A stretch of 64,000 bases of DNA, taken from contig NZ_LMIV01000003.1 of NCBI RefSeq assembly GCF_001428865.1, positions 313,742 to 377,741 of the forward strand. The letters are read 5' to 3'. This stretch comes from Sphingomonas sp. Root241. Lineage in GTDB: Bacteria > Pseudomonadota > Alphaproteobacteria > Sphingomonadales > Sphingomonadaceae. Positions within the stretch are counted from its first letter, which is position 1; the number at the start of each line of letters is the position of its first letter. Shown one piece after another: positions 1 through 8,383 of the stretch. The translations under genes were made by a program, and so were the position numbers. Under the pieces are notes generated by a model. It searched no databases, was not told the DNA's origin, and saw only the letters and a program-made list of their open reading frames with translations.

Positions 1-832
1 CGGTGGAATCGCCGCGTGCCGCGACGGCATTGGCGAAGTCGGTGGTCGACGGCGTGGCGGCGTTCGCGGCCGGCTGGGTGGCATTGCCCAACGGTGCATT
101 GGCGGGGGCCGATTTGCGCGCGACCGGCGCGGCGGCGCCGTTGGCTGCCTGCATCGTCTCGCGCGGAGCGGGCTGTTGCGGCTGCGCGGCGGGCTGGGGC
201 GGCATGCCGCCAGCGAGCAGTTCGGCCGGCACCGCGATCTTCGCGTCGATCGGCTGCGCGGGATCGGCCTCGGCGACGGTGGCACGGGGCTTGCGCGGAG
301 TCGGCGTGGTTTCGGTCGGCTTGGCGACGACGGGGGACTCGACCACCAACGTTTCGTCGGGCTGCGCTTCGGCACCGATCAGGAGGGCGGGCGCCTGCGG
401 CCGCGGGCCGGGCTTGGCCGTGGCAGGCTGGCCAGAAACCTCGGGAATCTCGACCGGCGTCACTGCGGGATCCGCGGCCGGCGTGTCGGTCGTGATGGTC
501 GCGGCAGGGACGGGGGGGGCGTCCGGGGTCGGAAGCTTGGCGGCGGTAGTCATCAGCTGCGACAGCGAAGTCGGTTGCTGGAGGCCGGGCAGCGTGACGG
601 CCACCGGATTGGCTTGCGTGTCGAGTTGCGCCTGGGCGAGGAGCGTCTGCGCCAGCTTCGCATCGAAATGGGCGGGCGGCGTGGGCGAGGCGATCAGGCC
701 GGTCCGTTGCTGTGGAACGCCGCCCTCGATCGCGACGCCGAGCGCGTCGATGAAGCCGAGACCGGTTCCACCCATTGCCGGCGTGGATTGCATCCCCGCG
801 CCGAGCGGATAGCCGAAGGGGTTGATCTGCAT
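1..832 (-). CDS. fliK: Flagellar hook-length control protein FliK, N-terminal part (runs off the left edge)
   Basis: About 277 N-terminal residues are visible, starting MQINPFGYPLGAG; the C-terminal hook-binding domain lies outside the window. The visible part is low complexity, rich in Pro, Ala, Thr and Gln, as expected for the disordered ruler region of FliK. The call rests on this composition and on position directly downstream of flhA. The ATG at 830-832 was chosen because a flagellar-type promoter box lies 38 nt upstream, between the flhA stop and this start, so fliK probably has its own promoter. FliK measures hook length and switches export specificity through FlhB. With the conserved domain missing, the name is likely rather than certain. 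Confidence 0.72.
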   Translation of the reverse strand, partial: MQINPFGYPLGAGMQSTPAMGGTGLGFIDALGVAIEGGVPQQRTGLIASPTPPAHFDAKLAQTLLAQAQLDTQANPVAVTLPGLQQPTSLSQLMTTAAKLPTPDAPPVPAATITTDTPAADPAVTPVEIPEVSGQPATAKPGPRPQAPALLIGAEAQPDETLVVESPVVAKPTETTPTPRKPRATVAEADPAQPIDAKIAVPAELLAGGMPPQPAAQPQQPAPRETMQAANGAAAPVARKSAPANAPLGNATQPAANAATPSTTDFANAVAARGDST

Positions 833-870
833 CCGGTCGCCTCTTGCTCGGCCCGCGAGAGGCCGCTCTT

Positions 871-880
871 CATTATAGGA
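871..880 (-). promoter_or_regulatory. TCCTATAATG box upstream of fliK
   Basis: On the minus strand this reads TCCTATAATG, one of the family of near-identical boxes found before motility genes in this window. It lies in the 68-nt gap between the flhA stop and the fliK start. No TTGACA-like element is visible 16-18 nt upstream. Interpretation as a -10 element is inference. Confidence 0.55.
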
Positions 881-900
881 CGGTTGTTGCGCGAACGGTC

Positions 901-2982
901 TCAACCGATCGTGCCGAGTGCGCGAATGCGGGCGCGGGCGTGGATCTCATTCTGCGACAGCACCACGGTGGCCGGGCGGACGCGTTCGATGATCGAGCGG
1001 ACGAACGGCCGGATCGCGGGGCTGGTGAGCAGGCACGGGATCTCGCCGTCCTGCGCCAACCGGTCATAGGTCTCGCGGACCGACTGGATGAATTTCTGGA
1101 GCGCGGAGGGCGCCATGGCCAGCTGGCGATCGTCGCCATGGCCGAGGATCGATTCCGCGAACGCCTGGTCCCATTCGGACGAGAGCGTCACCACCGGGAT
1201 CGCTTCCCCGCGGACCTGCGACGCGCTGATCTGGCGCGCGAGGCGGCCGCGGACATGCTCGGTCATCTGGGTCAAATTGGCGGTCAGCGGTGCGGCCTCG
1301 GCCACGCCTTCGAGGATCGTCGGGATGTCGCGGATCGAGATGCCTTCGGACAGCAGATTCTGGAGGATGCGCTGGACGCTCGAGATCGAGACCTTCGAGG
1401 GGACGATGTCTGCGACGAGCTTCTCGGCGTCCTTGTGGACTTCGGTCAGCAGCTTTTGCGTCTCGGTGTAGGAGAGCAGGTCGGCGATGTTGTCCTTGAC
1501 CAGCTCGGTCAGGTGCGTGGTGATGATCGTGCCGCAATCGACCACGGTGAGCCCACGGAAGCCGGCCTCGTCGCGCAGCTCGCGATCGATCCATAGGGCG
1601 GGGAGGCCGAACACCGGCTCCTTGGTGACTTCGCCCGGCATGCCGACCGGGCCGCCGCCCGGATTGATCAGCAGCAGCTTCTCGAGACGGATCTCGCCGC
1701 GCGCGGCCTCGGTCTCCTTGATCGTGATGACATATTCGTTGGGCTTGAGGCCCATATTGTCGATGATGCGGACCGATGGGAGGACGAAGCCGAAATCGGT
1801 CGCCATCTGGCGGCGCAGCGCGCGGACCTGATCGTCGAGGCGCGGCTCGCGCTGCTCGTCGTTGATCATCGGCAGCAAAGCATAGCCGATCTCGATGCGG
1901 ACGGCGTCGAGCGCGAGCGTCTGCGAGATGGGCTGCTCGACGATCGCCTCGCGGGCCTGTTCCTGCGCGGCGACGGCGACTTCGAGCGCGGCCCTGGCCC
2001 GGGCATTCTGGCTCATCTTCCACGCGGCATAGCCCGCGGCACCGGAGAACATCGCGAAGGGCAGGAAGGGCAGGCCCGGCATCAGCGCCAGCGCACCCAT
2101 CAGAAACGCGACCATGCCGAAGGCCTTGGGATAGCGGCCGAGCTGGTCGCCCAAAGTCGCGCCGGTCTTGCCCTTGATGCCGCCCTTCGAGACGAGCAGG
2201 CCTGCGGCGATCGAGATGATCAGCGCCGGGATCTGGCTGACCAGGCCCTCGCCCACGGTTAGCGTGGTATAGGTGTGGAAGGCCTCGCCGATCGGCACGC
2301 CGTGCGAGACGACGCCGATGGTGAGGCCGACGAGGATGTTGACCGCAGTGATGAGCAAAGCGGCGATCGCGTCGCCCTTCACGAACTTCGAGGCACCGTC
2401 CATCGAGCCGTAGAAGCCGCTCTCGGCCTCGATCTCGGCGCGGCGCTCGCGCGCCTGCTCTTCGCTGATCATGCCCGCGGAGAGATCGGCGTCGATCGCC
2501 ATCTGCTTGCCGGGCATCGCATCGAGGCTGAAGCGCGCCGCGACTTCGGCGATGCGGCCGGCGCCCTTGGTGATCACGACGAAGTTGATGACGATCAGAA
2601 TCATGAAGATGGTGAGGCCGATGATGACCTCGCCGCCCATGAGGAACTCGCCGAACGCCCCGATCACGCCGCCGGCGGCGCCGTGGCCTTCATGGCCGTG
2701 GGTGAGGATCAGACGGGTCGAGGCGAGATTGAGGCCCAGCCGGAACATCGTCGCGATCAGCAGGATCGTCGGGAAGGCGCTCAATTCCAGCGGCTTCTCG
2801 ATGAAGAGCGCCGTCATCAGGATCATCACCGCGATGGTGATCGACAGTGCGAGGCCGAGATCGAGCAGCCAGCCCGGCATCGGCAGGATCAGCATCGCGA
2901 TGATCGCGATGACCGAACCGGCGAGCGCGAGATCGCGGCTCAGGCCGATACGGTTGAGGATGTTGGCGATGGCGGGGGGCAT
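901..2982 (-). CDS. flhA: Flagellar export gate protein FlhA
   Basis: This 693-residue protein has the usual FlhA length. It forms the nonameric export gate of the flagellar type III secretion system with FlhB and FliPQR. The N-terminal half carries about eight membrane segments (first ones near residues 17-60) and the conserved cytoplasmic FHIPEP-type loop, seen as RFSLDAMPGKQMAID near residue 150. The C-terminal half is the soluble substrate and chaperone docking domain. It starts 26 nt after flbD ends, so it is the last gene of fliF-fliN-flbD-flhA. Identification is secure. Confidence 0.97.
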   Translation of the reverse strand: MPPAIANILNRIGLSRDLALAGSVIAIIAMLILPMPGWLLDLGLALSITIAVMILMTALFIEKPLELSAFPTILLIATMFRLGLNLASTRLILTHGHEGHGAAGGVIGAFGEFLMGGEVIIGLTIFMILIVINFVVITKGAGRIAEVAARFSLDAMPGKQMAIDADLSAGMISEEQARERRAEIEAESGFYGSMDGASKFVKGDAIAALLITAVNILVGLTIGVVSHGVPIGEAFHTYTTLTVGEGLVSQIPALIISIAAGLLVSKGGIKGKTGATLGDQLGRYPKAFGMVAFLMGALALMPGLPFLPFAMFSGAAGYAAWKMSQNARARAALEVAVAAQEQAREAIVEQPISQTLALDAVRIEIGYALLPMINDEQREPRLDDQVRALRRQMATDFGFVLPSVRIIDNMGLKPNEYVITIKETEAARGEIRLEKLLLINPGGGPVGMPGEVTKEPVFGLPALWIDRELRDEAGFRGLTVVDCGTIITTHLTELVKDNIADLLSYTETQKLLTEVHKDAEKLVADIVPSKVSISSVQRILQNLLSEGISIRDIPTILEGVAEAAPLTANLTQMTEHVRGRLARQISASQVRGEAIPVVTLSSEWDQAFAESILGHGDDRQLAMAPSALQKFIQSVRETYDRLAQDGEIPCLLTSPAIRPFVRSIIERVRPATVVLSQNEIHARARIRALGTIG

Positions 2983-3008
2983 CAGATTCGCGCCTTATTC
3001 AAATATCG

Positions 3009-4343
3009 TCAGGGCGCCGGGGCGACGGCGATGCCGGCCTCGATGAACGTGCGCAGCTTGTTGCGCATCGTCCGGACCGAGATGCCGAGGATGCTCGAGG
3101 CCGATGTGCGGTTGCCGTGGCAGCGCGTCAGCGTCTGTAGGATCAGCTCGCGCTCGACTTCCTCGACCGTGCGGCCGACCAGGCTGTCGATCCGCAGATC
3201 GCCGGGTTCGGCGAGCTCGAGATCGAGCAGGCGGGTGCCGTCCGAACGGACGAGGTCGTCCGGCTCGATGGCGGGACCCTGCGCGAGCAGCACGGCGCGA
3301 TGGATGCAATCCTCGAGCTCGCGGACATTGCCCGGCCAGCCGTAGCGGGAGAGTAATACCAATGCCGCGTCGCTGAAGGCGCGCGAGGGCCTGCCGTCGG
3401 CTTCGGCGAGACGGGCGGCGAAATGCTGCGCGAGTTGCACGACGTCGCCACCGCGCTCGCGAAGCGGCGGAACCTCGACCCGGACGAGACCGAGGCGAAC
3501 CAGCAGATCGGCGCGGAAGCCACCGGCCTGCACCGCCGCCTCGAGATCCATGCTGGTCGAGGCGATCAGCCGCGGCTGGAACGGAACGATCTCGTCACCG
3601 CCGATCCGGTGGAAGCGCTGCTCCTGCATTGCGGCGAGCAGACGCGCCTGCGTTGCGGGAGCGAGGCGGCCGACTTCGCGGAGGAAGATCGTGCCATGGC
3701 CGGCCTTTTCAAGCCGGCCGATGCGCCGCGCGACGGCGCCAGGGAAGGCGCCGGCTTCGTGTCCGAACAGCTCGGATTCGAGCACGTCGGCGGCGACGCC
3801 GGCGCATTCGACGGTGTAGAGCGGATTGGTCCGGCCCGAGCTCTCGTGGATCGCGCGCGCCATGACTTCCTTGCCGCAGCCCTTCTCGCCGGTGACGAGC
3901 ACGGGAGCGCCGGTCTGGGCCACCGCGGTGGCGAGCGCCACGGCGCGGGCGAGGGCGGGGTGATCGCCGATGCGGACCGGCGCCTTGCGCTCGATCACGG
4001 AGGCGATCGCCGCGGCGATCAGCTCGCGTTGCGGCGGCAGCGGCACATAGTCGCGCGCGCCGGCACGGATCGCCGCCACGGCACGCTCGGCCGAAGCCTG
4101 GATGCCGCAGGCGAGCACGGGAAGGGTGAAACGCTCCGCGCGCAGGCTGGCCATGAAACCGGCGATGTCGGCGTCGACGTCGATCATCACCATGTCGCCG
4201 CCGCCCTCGCGGAGCAGGTCGAGCGCCTGGGCCGGCGTATCGGCCATCGCCACGGCGGCGCCCGCGTCACGGGCCAGCTCGGCCGCGCGGCGGAACTCGC
4301 CGCCCGGTGCGCCGACCAATATCATGCGGATTGATCCGGGCAT
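3009..4343 (-). CDS. flbD: FlbD-type flagellar transcriptional regulator with degenerate AAA+ motifs
   Basis: This 444-residue protein has the layout of a sigma-54 enhancer-binding protein: a degenerate receiver (1-120) without the N-terminal acidic pair, an AAA+ domain (about 125-360) and a Fis-type HTH at the C-terminus (HGNRTSASSILGISVRTMRN). Walker A is GEKGCGKE (152-159). The sigma-54 contact loop reads GAFPGA (198-203) where the family has GAFTGA, and Walker B reads FLRE (220-223) where the family has FLDE. The arrangement after fliN and the presence of fliX identify it as FlbD, the Caulobacter regulator of late flagellar genes. The ATG at 4343 overlaps the fliN stop; a TTG one codon upstream is possible. 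Normal sigma-54 activation looks unlikely (inference). Confidence 0.88.
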   Translation of the reverse strand: MPGSIRMILVGAPGGEFRRAAELARDAGAAVAMADTPAQALDLLREGGGDMVMIDVDADIAGFMASLRAERFTLPVLACGIQASAERAVAAIRAGARDYVPLPPQRELIAAAIASVIERKAPVRIGDHPALARAVALATAVAQTGAPVLVTGEKGCGKEVMARAIHESSGRTNPLYTVECAGVAADVLESELFGHEAGAFPGAVARRIGRLEKAGHGTIFLREVGRLAPATQARLLAAMQEQRFHRIGGDEIVPFQPRLIASTSMDLEAAVQAGGFRADLLVRLGLVRVEVPPLRERGGDVVQLAQHFAARLAEADGRPSRAFSDAALVLLSRYGWPGNVRELEDCIHRAVLLAQGPAIEPDDLVRSDGTRLLDLELAEPGDLRIDSLVGRTVEEVERELILQTLTRCHGNRTSASSILGISVRTMRNKLRTFIEAGIAVAPAP

Positions 4344-4690
4344 CAACGGTCCTGCCGAACGATTTCGGTGAGCGTGACGCCGAGTGCGTTGTCGATCAGC
4401 ACGACTTCGCCGCGGGCGATCAGGCGATCGTTGACGAAAATGTCGACCGGCTCGCCGACACGGCGGTCGAGCTCGACCACCGTGCCCGAGGTGAGGTGGA
4501 GCAGCTCGCCGACGGGCATGCGCGCCCGGCCGAGAACGGCCTGCACCTTGACCGGCACGTCATGGACGGCTTCGAGGCCTTCGGCGCCTACGGGCGCGTT
4601 TTCGCCGGCGGGCAACGGTTCGAAATCTTCGAACACGGGGCCGCTCGCGTCGCTGTCGGCGGGGATGATGTCGTGGGGTTCGGTATCCAT
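4343..4690 (-). CDS. fliN: Flagellar motor switch protein FliN
   Basis: A 115-residue protein with a variable acidic N-terminus and a SpoA domain over the last 75 residues (VPVKVQAVLGRARMPVGELL, then GEPVDIFVNDRLIARGEV). FliN forms the base of the C-ring and helps dock the export ATPase complex. The ATG at 4690 is preferred over the TTG at 4696 because AAGGA lies 7 nt ahead of it. It lies between fliF and flbD, and its stop overlaps the flbD start. A second SpoA protein is encoded at 21150. Confidence 0.93.
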   Translation of the reverse strand: MDTEPHDIIPADSDASGPVFEDFEPLPAGENAPVGAEGLEAVHDVPVKVQAVLGRARMPVGELLHLTSGTVVELDRRVGEPVDIFVNDRLIARGEVVLIDNALGVTLTEIVRQDR

Positions 4691-4700
4691 CGTCAAATCC

Positions 4701-6326
4701 TTACGAGTTCATCCATTGGCGGATCACCGAGGCCGCTTCGGGCGGGCTCGCATGGATCGCTTCGCCAATGCGCTTGAGGGCGGAGAGCTTGATGCGGCCG
4801 TCGACCTGGGCGAGCGCGATCTCCTGATCGAGCAGCGGTTGGTCGCCGTTGTTCATGGCTTCGAGCTGCCGCATCGCGTCGTCGTCGCCGTCGGCGGCGC
4901 GTTCGGCGAGTGCGAGCATCTCGGGGGACTGGGCGGAGAGCGGCGTCTCGCCGGCGGGCCCTTCGAGCGCGGCCATTGCGGGCTGCGGCACGATCTTGGG
5001 CTTGAGCATCCGGAGGGCGACCAGGCCGACCACGCCGATCACGATGATCTGGAGCAGGCCCCAGATCCGATCCATCGGCAACTGGGAGAAGATGCCCGAA
5101 TCCTTGTCCGCCAGGCTGTCGTCATTGGCGAAGCGCATGCTTTCGACCACGACGCTATCCCCGCGCTCGGCATCCATGCCGACGGCATTCTCGACGAGGC
5201 GCTGGAGGCGCTGCATCTGCGGCTGGGGCAGGCCCTTTTCGCCACCATCGACCATCACCGCGACGGTGAGGCGCGTGACCTTGCCGGGACCGCGCAGCGT
5301 GACGGTCTTGGTCGAGCTGTTGTCATAGGTCGTGTCTTCGGAAGTTTGATTGCTGCGCGACTGCTTGCCGCTGCCGTTCGGTCCGCCGGGTGCCTGGCCC
5401 TGCGCCTCGGGGAGCTGGTTGCCGACGCTGGCGGTTTGCGCGGCGGCATCCTGCTCGCTGTTCTGCTCGCCATTCTCGACGCTGACCTGGCGCGCAATGA
5501 CCTGCTTGTCGGGGTCGAACAGGTTCGATTCCTCGCGGGTCTGGTCACGATCGATCTGCGCGGAAACCTCGGCGCGTACCTTGCCCTGGCCAACGATCGG
5601 CTCGAGCAGGGCCTCGACTTCCTCGCGGAGCTTGGCCTCGACCGTCTGTTGGCGTTCGTCGGCATCGGCGCCACCGGCCGAACCGGCTTCGCCGGCACGG
5701 GCGAGCAGGGCGCCGGTCTGGTCGACGACCGACACCGCCTCGGGTGAGAGCTCGGGAACCGAGGAGGAAACGAGATAGCGGATCGAGGCGATCTGTTCGG
5801 ACGAGAGGCGGCCTTTGGTCTTTACCGTCACCGCGGCGGTGGCCTTGCGGCTCTCGGCGGCGAACATCGCGCGCTCGGGCATGACGATGTGGACGCGCGC
5901 GGCGCTGACATTCTGGATGGTCTGGATCGATTTGGAGAGCTCGCCTTCGACGGCGCGGGTCTCGTTCATCTTGGCGCGGCTGGCGGAGACGCCGAAGGGC
6001 TGCTCCTCGTCGAGCACCTCATAGCCGATCTTGCCGCCCAGCTTCTCGCCGGCGAGGCTCATGCGCAGCTCGGCGAGCTTGTCCTGCGGCGCCATCACCG
6101 AAGTGCCGTCGGCCGAGAGCTGATACTCGACATTCTGCGCCTTGAGCTTCTCGGTGATCGTCGCGGCGGCGGACGGATCGAGATCGGTATAGAGATAGCC
6201 CATCTGCGGATCGGAGCCGCGCGTCGCGACGAAGGCGAGCGCGGCGAGCAGCGCGAACGCCACGCCGCCCATCAGCATCAGCCGCTTCGGGCCAAGCTGC
6301 CCGACGAGATTCTTGATCGCTTCCAA
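4701..6326 (-). CDS. fliF: Flagellar MS-ring protein FliF
   Basis: A 541-residue protein of typical FliF length. It has a membrane segment near residues 15-35, a large periplasmic part with YscJ/FliF-type ring-building motifs, a second membrane segment near residues 420-440, and a cytoplasmic tail ending in AASVIRQWM, the FliG-binding region. FliF builds the MS ring, the base of the basal body. The likely start is a TTG at 6324-6326; no ATG lies close upstream. It is the first gene of fliF-fliN-flbD-flhA, with a promoter box and ftr-like palindromes just upstream. Confidence 0.95.
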   Translation of the reverse strand: MEAIKNLVGQLGPKRLMLMGGVAFALLAALAFVATRGSDPQMGYLYTDLDPSAAATITEKLKAQNVEYQLSADGTSVMAPQDKLAELRMSLAGEKLGGKIGYEVLDEEQPFGVSASRAKMNETRAVEGELSKSIQTIQNVSAARVHIVMPERAMFAAESRKATAAVTVKTKGRLSSEQIASIRYLVSSSVPELSPEAVSVVDQTGALLARAGEAGSAGGADADERQQTVEAKLREEVEALLEPIVGQGKVRAEVSAQIDRDQTREESNLFDPDKQVIARQVSVENGEQNSEQDAAAQTASVGNQLPEAQGQAPGGPNGSGKQSRSNQTSEDTTYDNSSTKTVTLRGPGKVTRLTVAVMVDGGEKGLPQPQMQRLQRLVENAVGMDAERGDSVVVESMRFANDDSLADKDSGIFSQLPMDRIWGLLQIIVIGVVGLVALRMLKPKIVPQPAMAALEGPAGETPLSAQSPEMLALAERAADGDDDAMRQLEAMNNGDQPLLDQEIALAQVDGRIKLSALKRIGEAIHASPPEAASVIRQWMNS

Positions 6327-6372
6327 AGCCGCCCCGTGATGTGGCCAGGGGCAGGAGCGCCCCTCTCCCTTG

Positions 6373-6382
6373 TTTTATAGGA
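6373..6382 (-). promoter_or_regulatory. TCCTATAAAA box upstream of fliF
   Basis: The minus strand reads TCCTATAAAA, matching the motility box family, 46 nt ahead of the fliF start. It lies 11 nt downstream of an ftr-like palindrome. The role is inferred from recurrence at other flagellar operons. Confidence 0.6.
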
Positions 6383-6393
6383 GGGTGGCGGGC

Positions 6394-6424
6394 GGCAGTT
6401 TGTGCCGGGTGGGAATTTTTTGCC
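6394..6424 (-). promoter_or_regulatory. Pair of ftr-like sites upstream of fliF
   Basis: The minus strand carries GGCACAAACTGCC (6394-6406) and, immediately upstream, GGCAAAAAATTCCC (6411-6424). Both resemble the GGCA...TGCC palindromes before fliN2 and flgC and, from memory, the ftr elements bound by Caulobacter FlbD. The first site lies just upstream of the fliF box, consistent with control of fliF by FlbD. Binding is inferred. Confidence 0.5.
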
Positions 6425-6436
6425 TAGTGGTTCTGA

Positions 6437-6576
6437 CTCCCCTCCCTGCAAGGGAGGGATTGGGGGGTGGGTGCGAGCGTAGCGAGCCCAGCGATGCGGC
6501 CGGAAACAAAGAAAAGGCCGGGCGTCGAGCCCGGCCTTTTCTTACCCACCCCTGGCCCCTCTCTAAGAGGGAGGGG
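6437..6576. repeat. Dispersed hairpin repeat, family A, copy 1
   Basis: An element of about 140 bp bounded by inverted CCCTCCC/GGGAGGG arms, containing GGGTGGGTGCGAG and an internal terminator-like hairpin. Closely related copies lie at 22847-22983 and 53568-53709. This copy fills the gap between the fliH stop and the fliF promoter and ends 6 nt from the fliH stop codon. Confidence 0.85.
6512..6540. terminator. Bidirectional terminator hairpin inside repeat copy 1
   Basis: AAAAGGCCGGGC pairs with GCCCGGCCTTTT around a 5-nt loop, giving a GC-rich stem with A and T runs on both sides. It should work in either direction and probably ends the fliG-fliH transcript. Confidence 0.75.
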
Positions 6577-6582
6577 AATTTT

Positions 6583-7257
6583 TCAGTTCGCGCCGGCGGG
6601 GCTCGGCAGCAGAGTCTCGAGCTCGTCGAGCACCGCCTGGCGGCGCGCATTGGCGTCGAGGGCGAGGCCGCCTTGCTCCCAGCCGATCAGCGCATCGCCG
6701 ATCGCGACGGTGACGTCGCCGACCACATTGAGGTTGAGCTTGCGGCGATCCTGGGACTGCCGATCGGCGATGCGCGCCTCGATCGCCTCGATCAGATCGG
6801 GATGGACGCGGATCTCGAGCTCGGTGCCGCGGGCAACCTGGCTCAACGCGCGGCCGATGGCGGCGTCGATCGCTTCGGCGGGCGCCGCGTCGATCGCCCG
6901 GCCGGCGATCATGTCGGCGGCGGCGAGGGCGATTTCGGCCGCCTCGCCGGTGACGCGCCGCGAGACATCCTCGAAGCGCTCGTCGAGCGATTCGATCCCG
7001 GCGTGGAGCGCATCGACTGCGCTCAGCAGCGCGACGTCGCGCTCGGCGCGCGCCTGGGCCAGCCCCGCCTCGAAGCCTTCGGCGCGGGCGAGGGCGATCT
7101 GCGCATTCACGTCCGAGCGGAGCAGAGCGAGTTCGGCGCGCAGTGCGGAGATCTCGAGCAGCATGTCGCCGCTCGGGATAGTCGCGCTCTCGCTCGCCGG
7201 AGTCGAGAAGATGCGGTCGAAGGCGAAGCGCTCGACGTTCTGGAATCCCATGCCCAT
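6583..7257 (-). CDS. fliH: Flagellar export regulator FliH
   Basis: This 224-residue protein begins MGMGFQNVERFAFDRIF. It has a long helical, Ala- and Glu-rich middle (about 30-120) and a C-terminal domain with TELEIRVHPDLIE and VAIGDALIGWEQGG, typical of the FliH family. FliH binds and restrains the export ATPase FliI and links it to the C-ring. It starts right after fliG, as does Caulobacter flbE/fliH. fliI itself is not in the window. Confidence 0.88.
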   Translation of the reverse strand: MGMGFQNVERFAFDRIFSTPASESATIPSGDMLLEISALRAELALLRSDVNAQIALARAEGFEAGLAQARAERDVALLSAVDALHAGIESLDERFEDVSRRVTGEAAEIALAAADMIAGRAIDAAPAEAIDAAIGRALSQVARGTELEIRVHPDLIEAIEARIADRQSQDRRKLNLNVVGDVTVAIGDALIGWEQGGLALDANARRQAVLDELETLLPSPAGAN

Positions 7258-7258
7258 C

Positions 7259-8293
7259 TCAGATGATCATCGCGTCGTCGGACTTGGGATCGACCAGCAG
7301 GATCTCGCCGCGATCGGCGAGGCTCTTGGCGAGGCGGACGAGCGAGGACTGCGCTTCCTCGCAATCGCGTGCGCGCACCGGGCCCATCGCCGCCATGTCC
7401 TCGCGCATCAGCTTGGCCGCACGCTCGGTCATCGCGCCGAAGAACATCTGCTTGAGCTTGTCGGGAGCGCCCTTCAGCGCCATCGCCATCTCGCGCTTGT
7501 CGGCGTTGCGGACGATGATCGAGATCGCCGCCGGCAACAGGTTGGACAGATCCTCGAAAGTGAACATGAGCGCGCGAATGCGCTCGGCGCTGTCGGGGGC
7601 CTTGTTGTCGAGCGCGGTCAACATCGCCTCTTCGGTCGAGCGATCGAGCGAGTTGAACAATTCGGCCATCGCCTCGTGCGGGTCGCGTTTCTGCGAGCGC
7701 GAGAGGTTGGTCATGAACTCGCTCTTCAGCGTCTGCTCGACCTGATTGATCACGTCCTTCTGGACGGTCTCCATGCGCAGCATGCGCATCACCACGTCGA
7801 CCGAGAAATCGCGCGGCAGCTCGGCGATGACGCGCGCGGCATGATCGGGACGCAGCTTCGACAGGATCACCGCGACGGTCTGCGGATATTCGTGCTTGAG
7901 CGCGCCGGCGAGCACGGTTTCGCTGACGTTTGAGAGCTTGTCCCACATCGTCCGGCCCGAGGGACCGCGGATATCCTCCATGATCTCCTTGACCTTCTCG
8001 CCCGGCAGGATCCCGCCGAGCAATCGCTCGGTGGTCTCATAGCTGCCGTGGAGCGAGGCCATCGAGGCGACTTCGCCGGTGAACTGGATGAGCAAATGCT
8101 CGACGACCTGCGACGGGATGCGGCCGAGGCCGGCGATCGTCGAGGAGAGTTCCTTGATCTCGTCGGTGGTGAGCTGTTCCCAGATCGGGGCGCCGTGCTG
8201 CTTGCCCAGCGCCAGCATCAGCGCAGCCGCCCGCTGCGGGCCGCTATACTTCTTCAGTTCGACCGGCTCGGCAATCGGCGCCATCAAACTCAT
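7259..8293 (-). CDS. fliG: Flagellar motor switch protein FliG
   Basis: A 344-residue protein, the usual FliG length. FliG forms the rotor face of the C-ring that interacts with MotA. The N-terminal FliF-binding domain has KYSGPQRAAALMLALGK, the middle domain has EHxxPQ-type EYPQTVAVILSKL, and the C-terminal torque domain has FTFEDLSNL and KREMAMALKGAP. The ATG at 8293 follows GAGGGG at a suitable distance; a longer reading from 8344 would begin at or upstream of the expected transcription start. It is first in fliG-fliH, separated from fliF by repeat A, so fliF and fliG have independent promoters here. Confidence 0.95.
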   Translation of the reverse strand: MSLMAPIAEPVELKKYSGPQRAAALMLALGKQHGAPIWEQLTTDEIKELSSTIAGLGRIPSQVVEHLLIQFTGEVASMASLHGSYETTERLLGGILPGEKVKEIMEDIRGPSGRTMWDKLSNVSETVLAGALKHEYPQTVAVILSKLRPDHAARVIAELPRDFSVDVVMRMLRMETVQKDVINQVEQTLKSEFMTNLSRSQKRDPHEAMAELFNSLDRSTEEAMLTALDNKAPDSAERIRALMFTFEDLSNLLPAAISIIVRNADKREMAMALKGAPDKLKQMFFGAMTERAAKLMREDMAAMGPVRARDCEEAQSSLVRLAKSLADRGEILLVDPKSDDAMII

Positions 8294-8348
8294 TCTGGGA
8301 CCCCTCGCAGAAAAATACAGGTGTGTACGCAAGGAAGCGTTCACTCAT

Positions 8349-8360
8349 CCTATTATAGGA
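8349..8360. promoter_or_regulatory. Shared divergent promoter box between fliG and flaEY
   Basis: CCTATTATAGG (8349-8359) is a palindrome, so the same stretch supplies TCCTATAATA to fliG on the minus strand and CCTATTATAGG to flaEY on the plus strand. It lies 57 nt from the fliG start and 23 nt from the flaEY start. No ftr-like site is visible in this gap. Confidence 0.55.
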
Positions 8361-8383
8361 GTGTGGGGGAAAGGTCGGTTTTC

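Noticed and set aside
3..1069. Long plus-strand open frames opposite fliK and flhA
   Set aside because: High-GC shadow frames: Arg/Gly/Ala-rich, no domains, and the opposite strand gives coherent flagellar proteins with proper starts.
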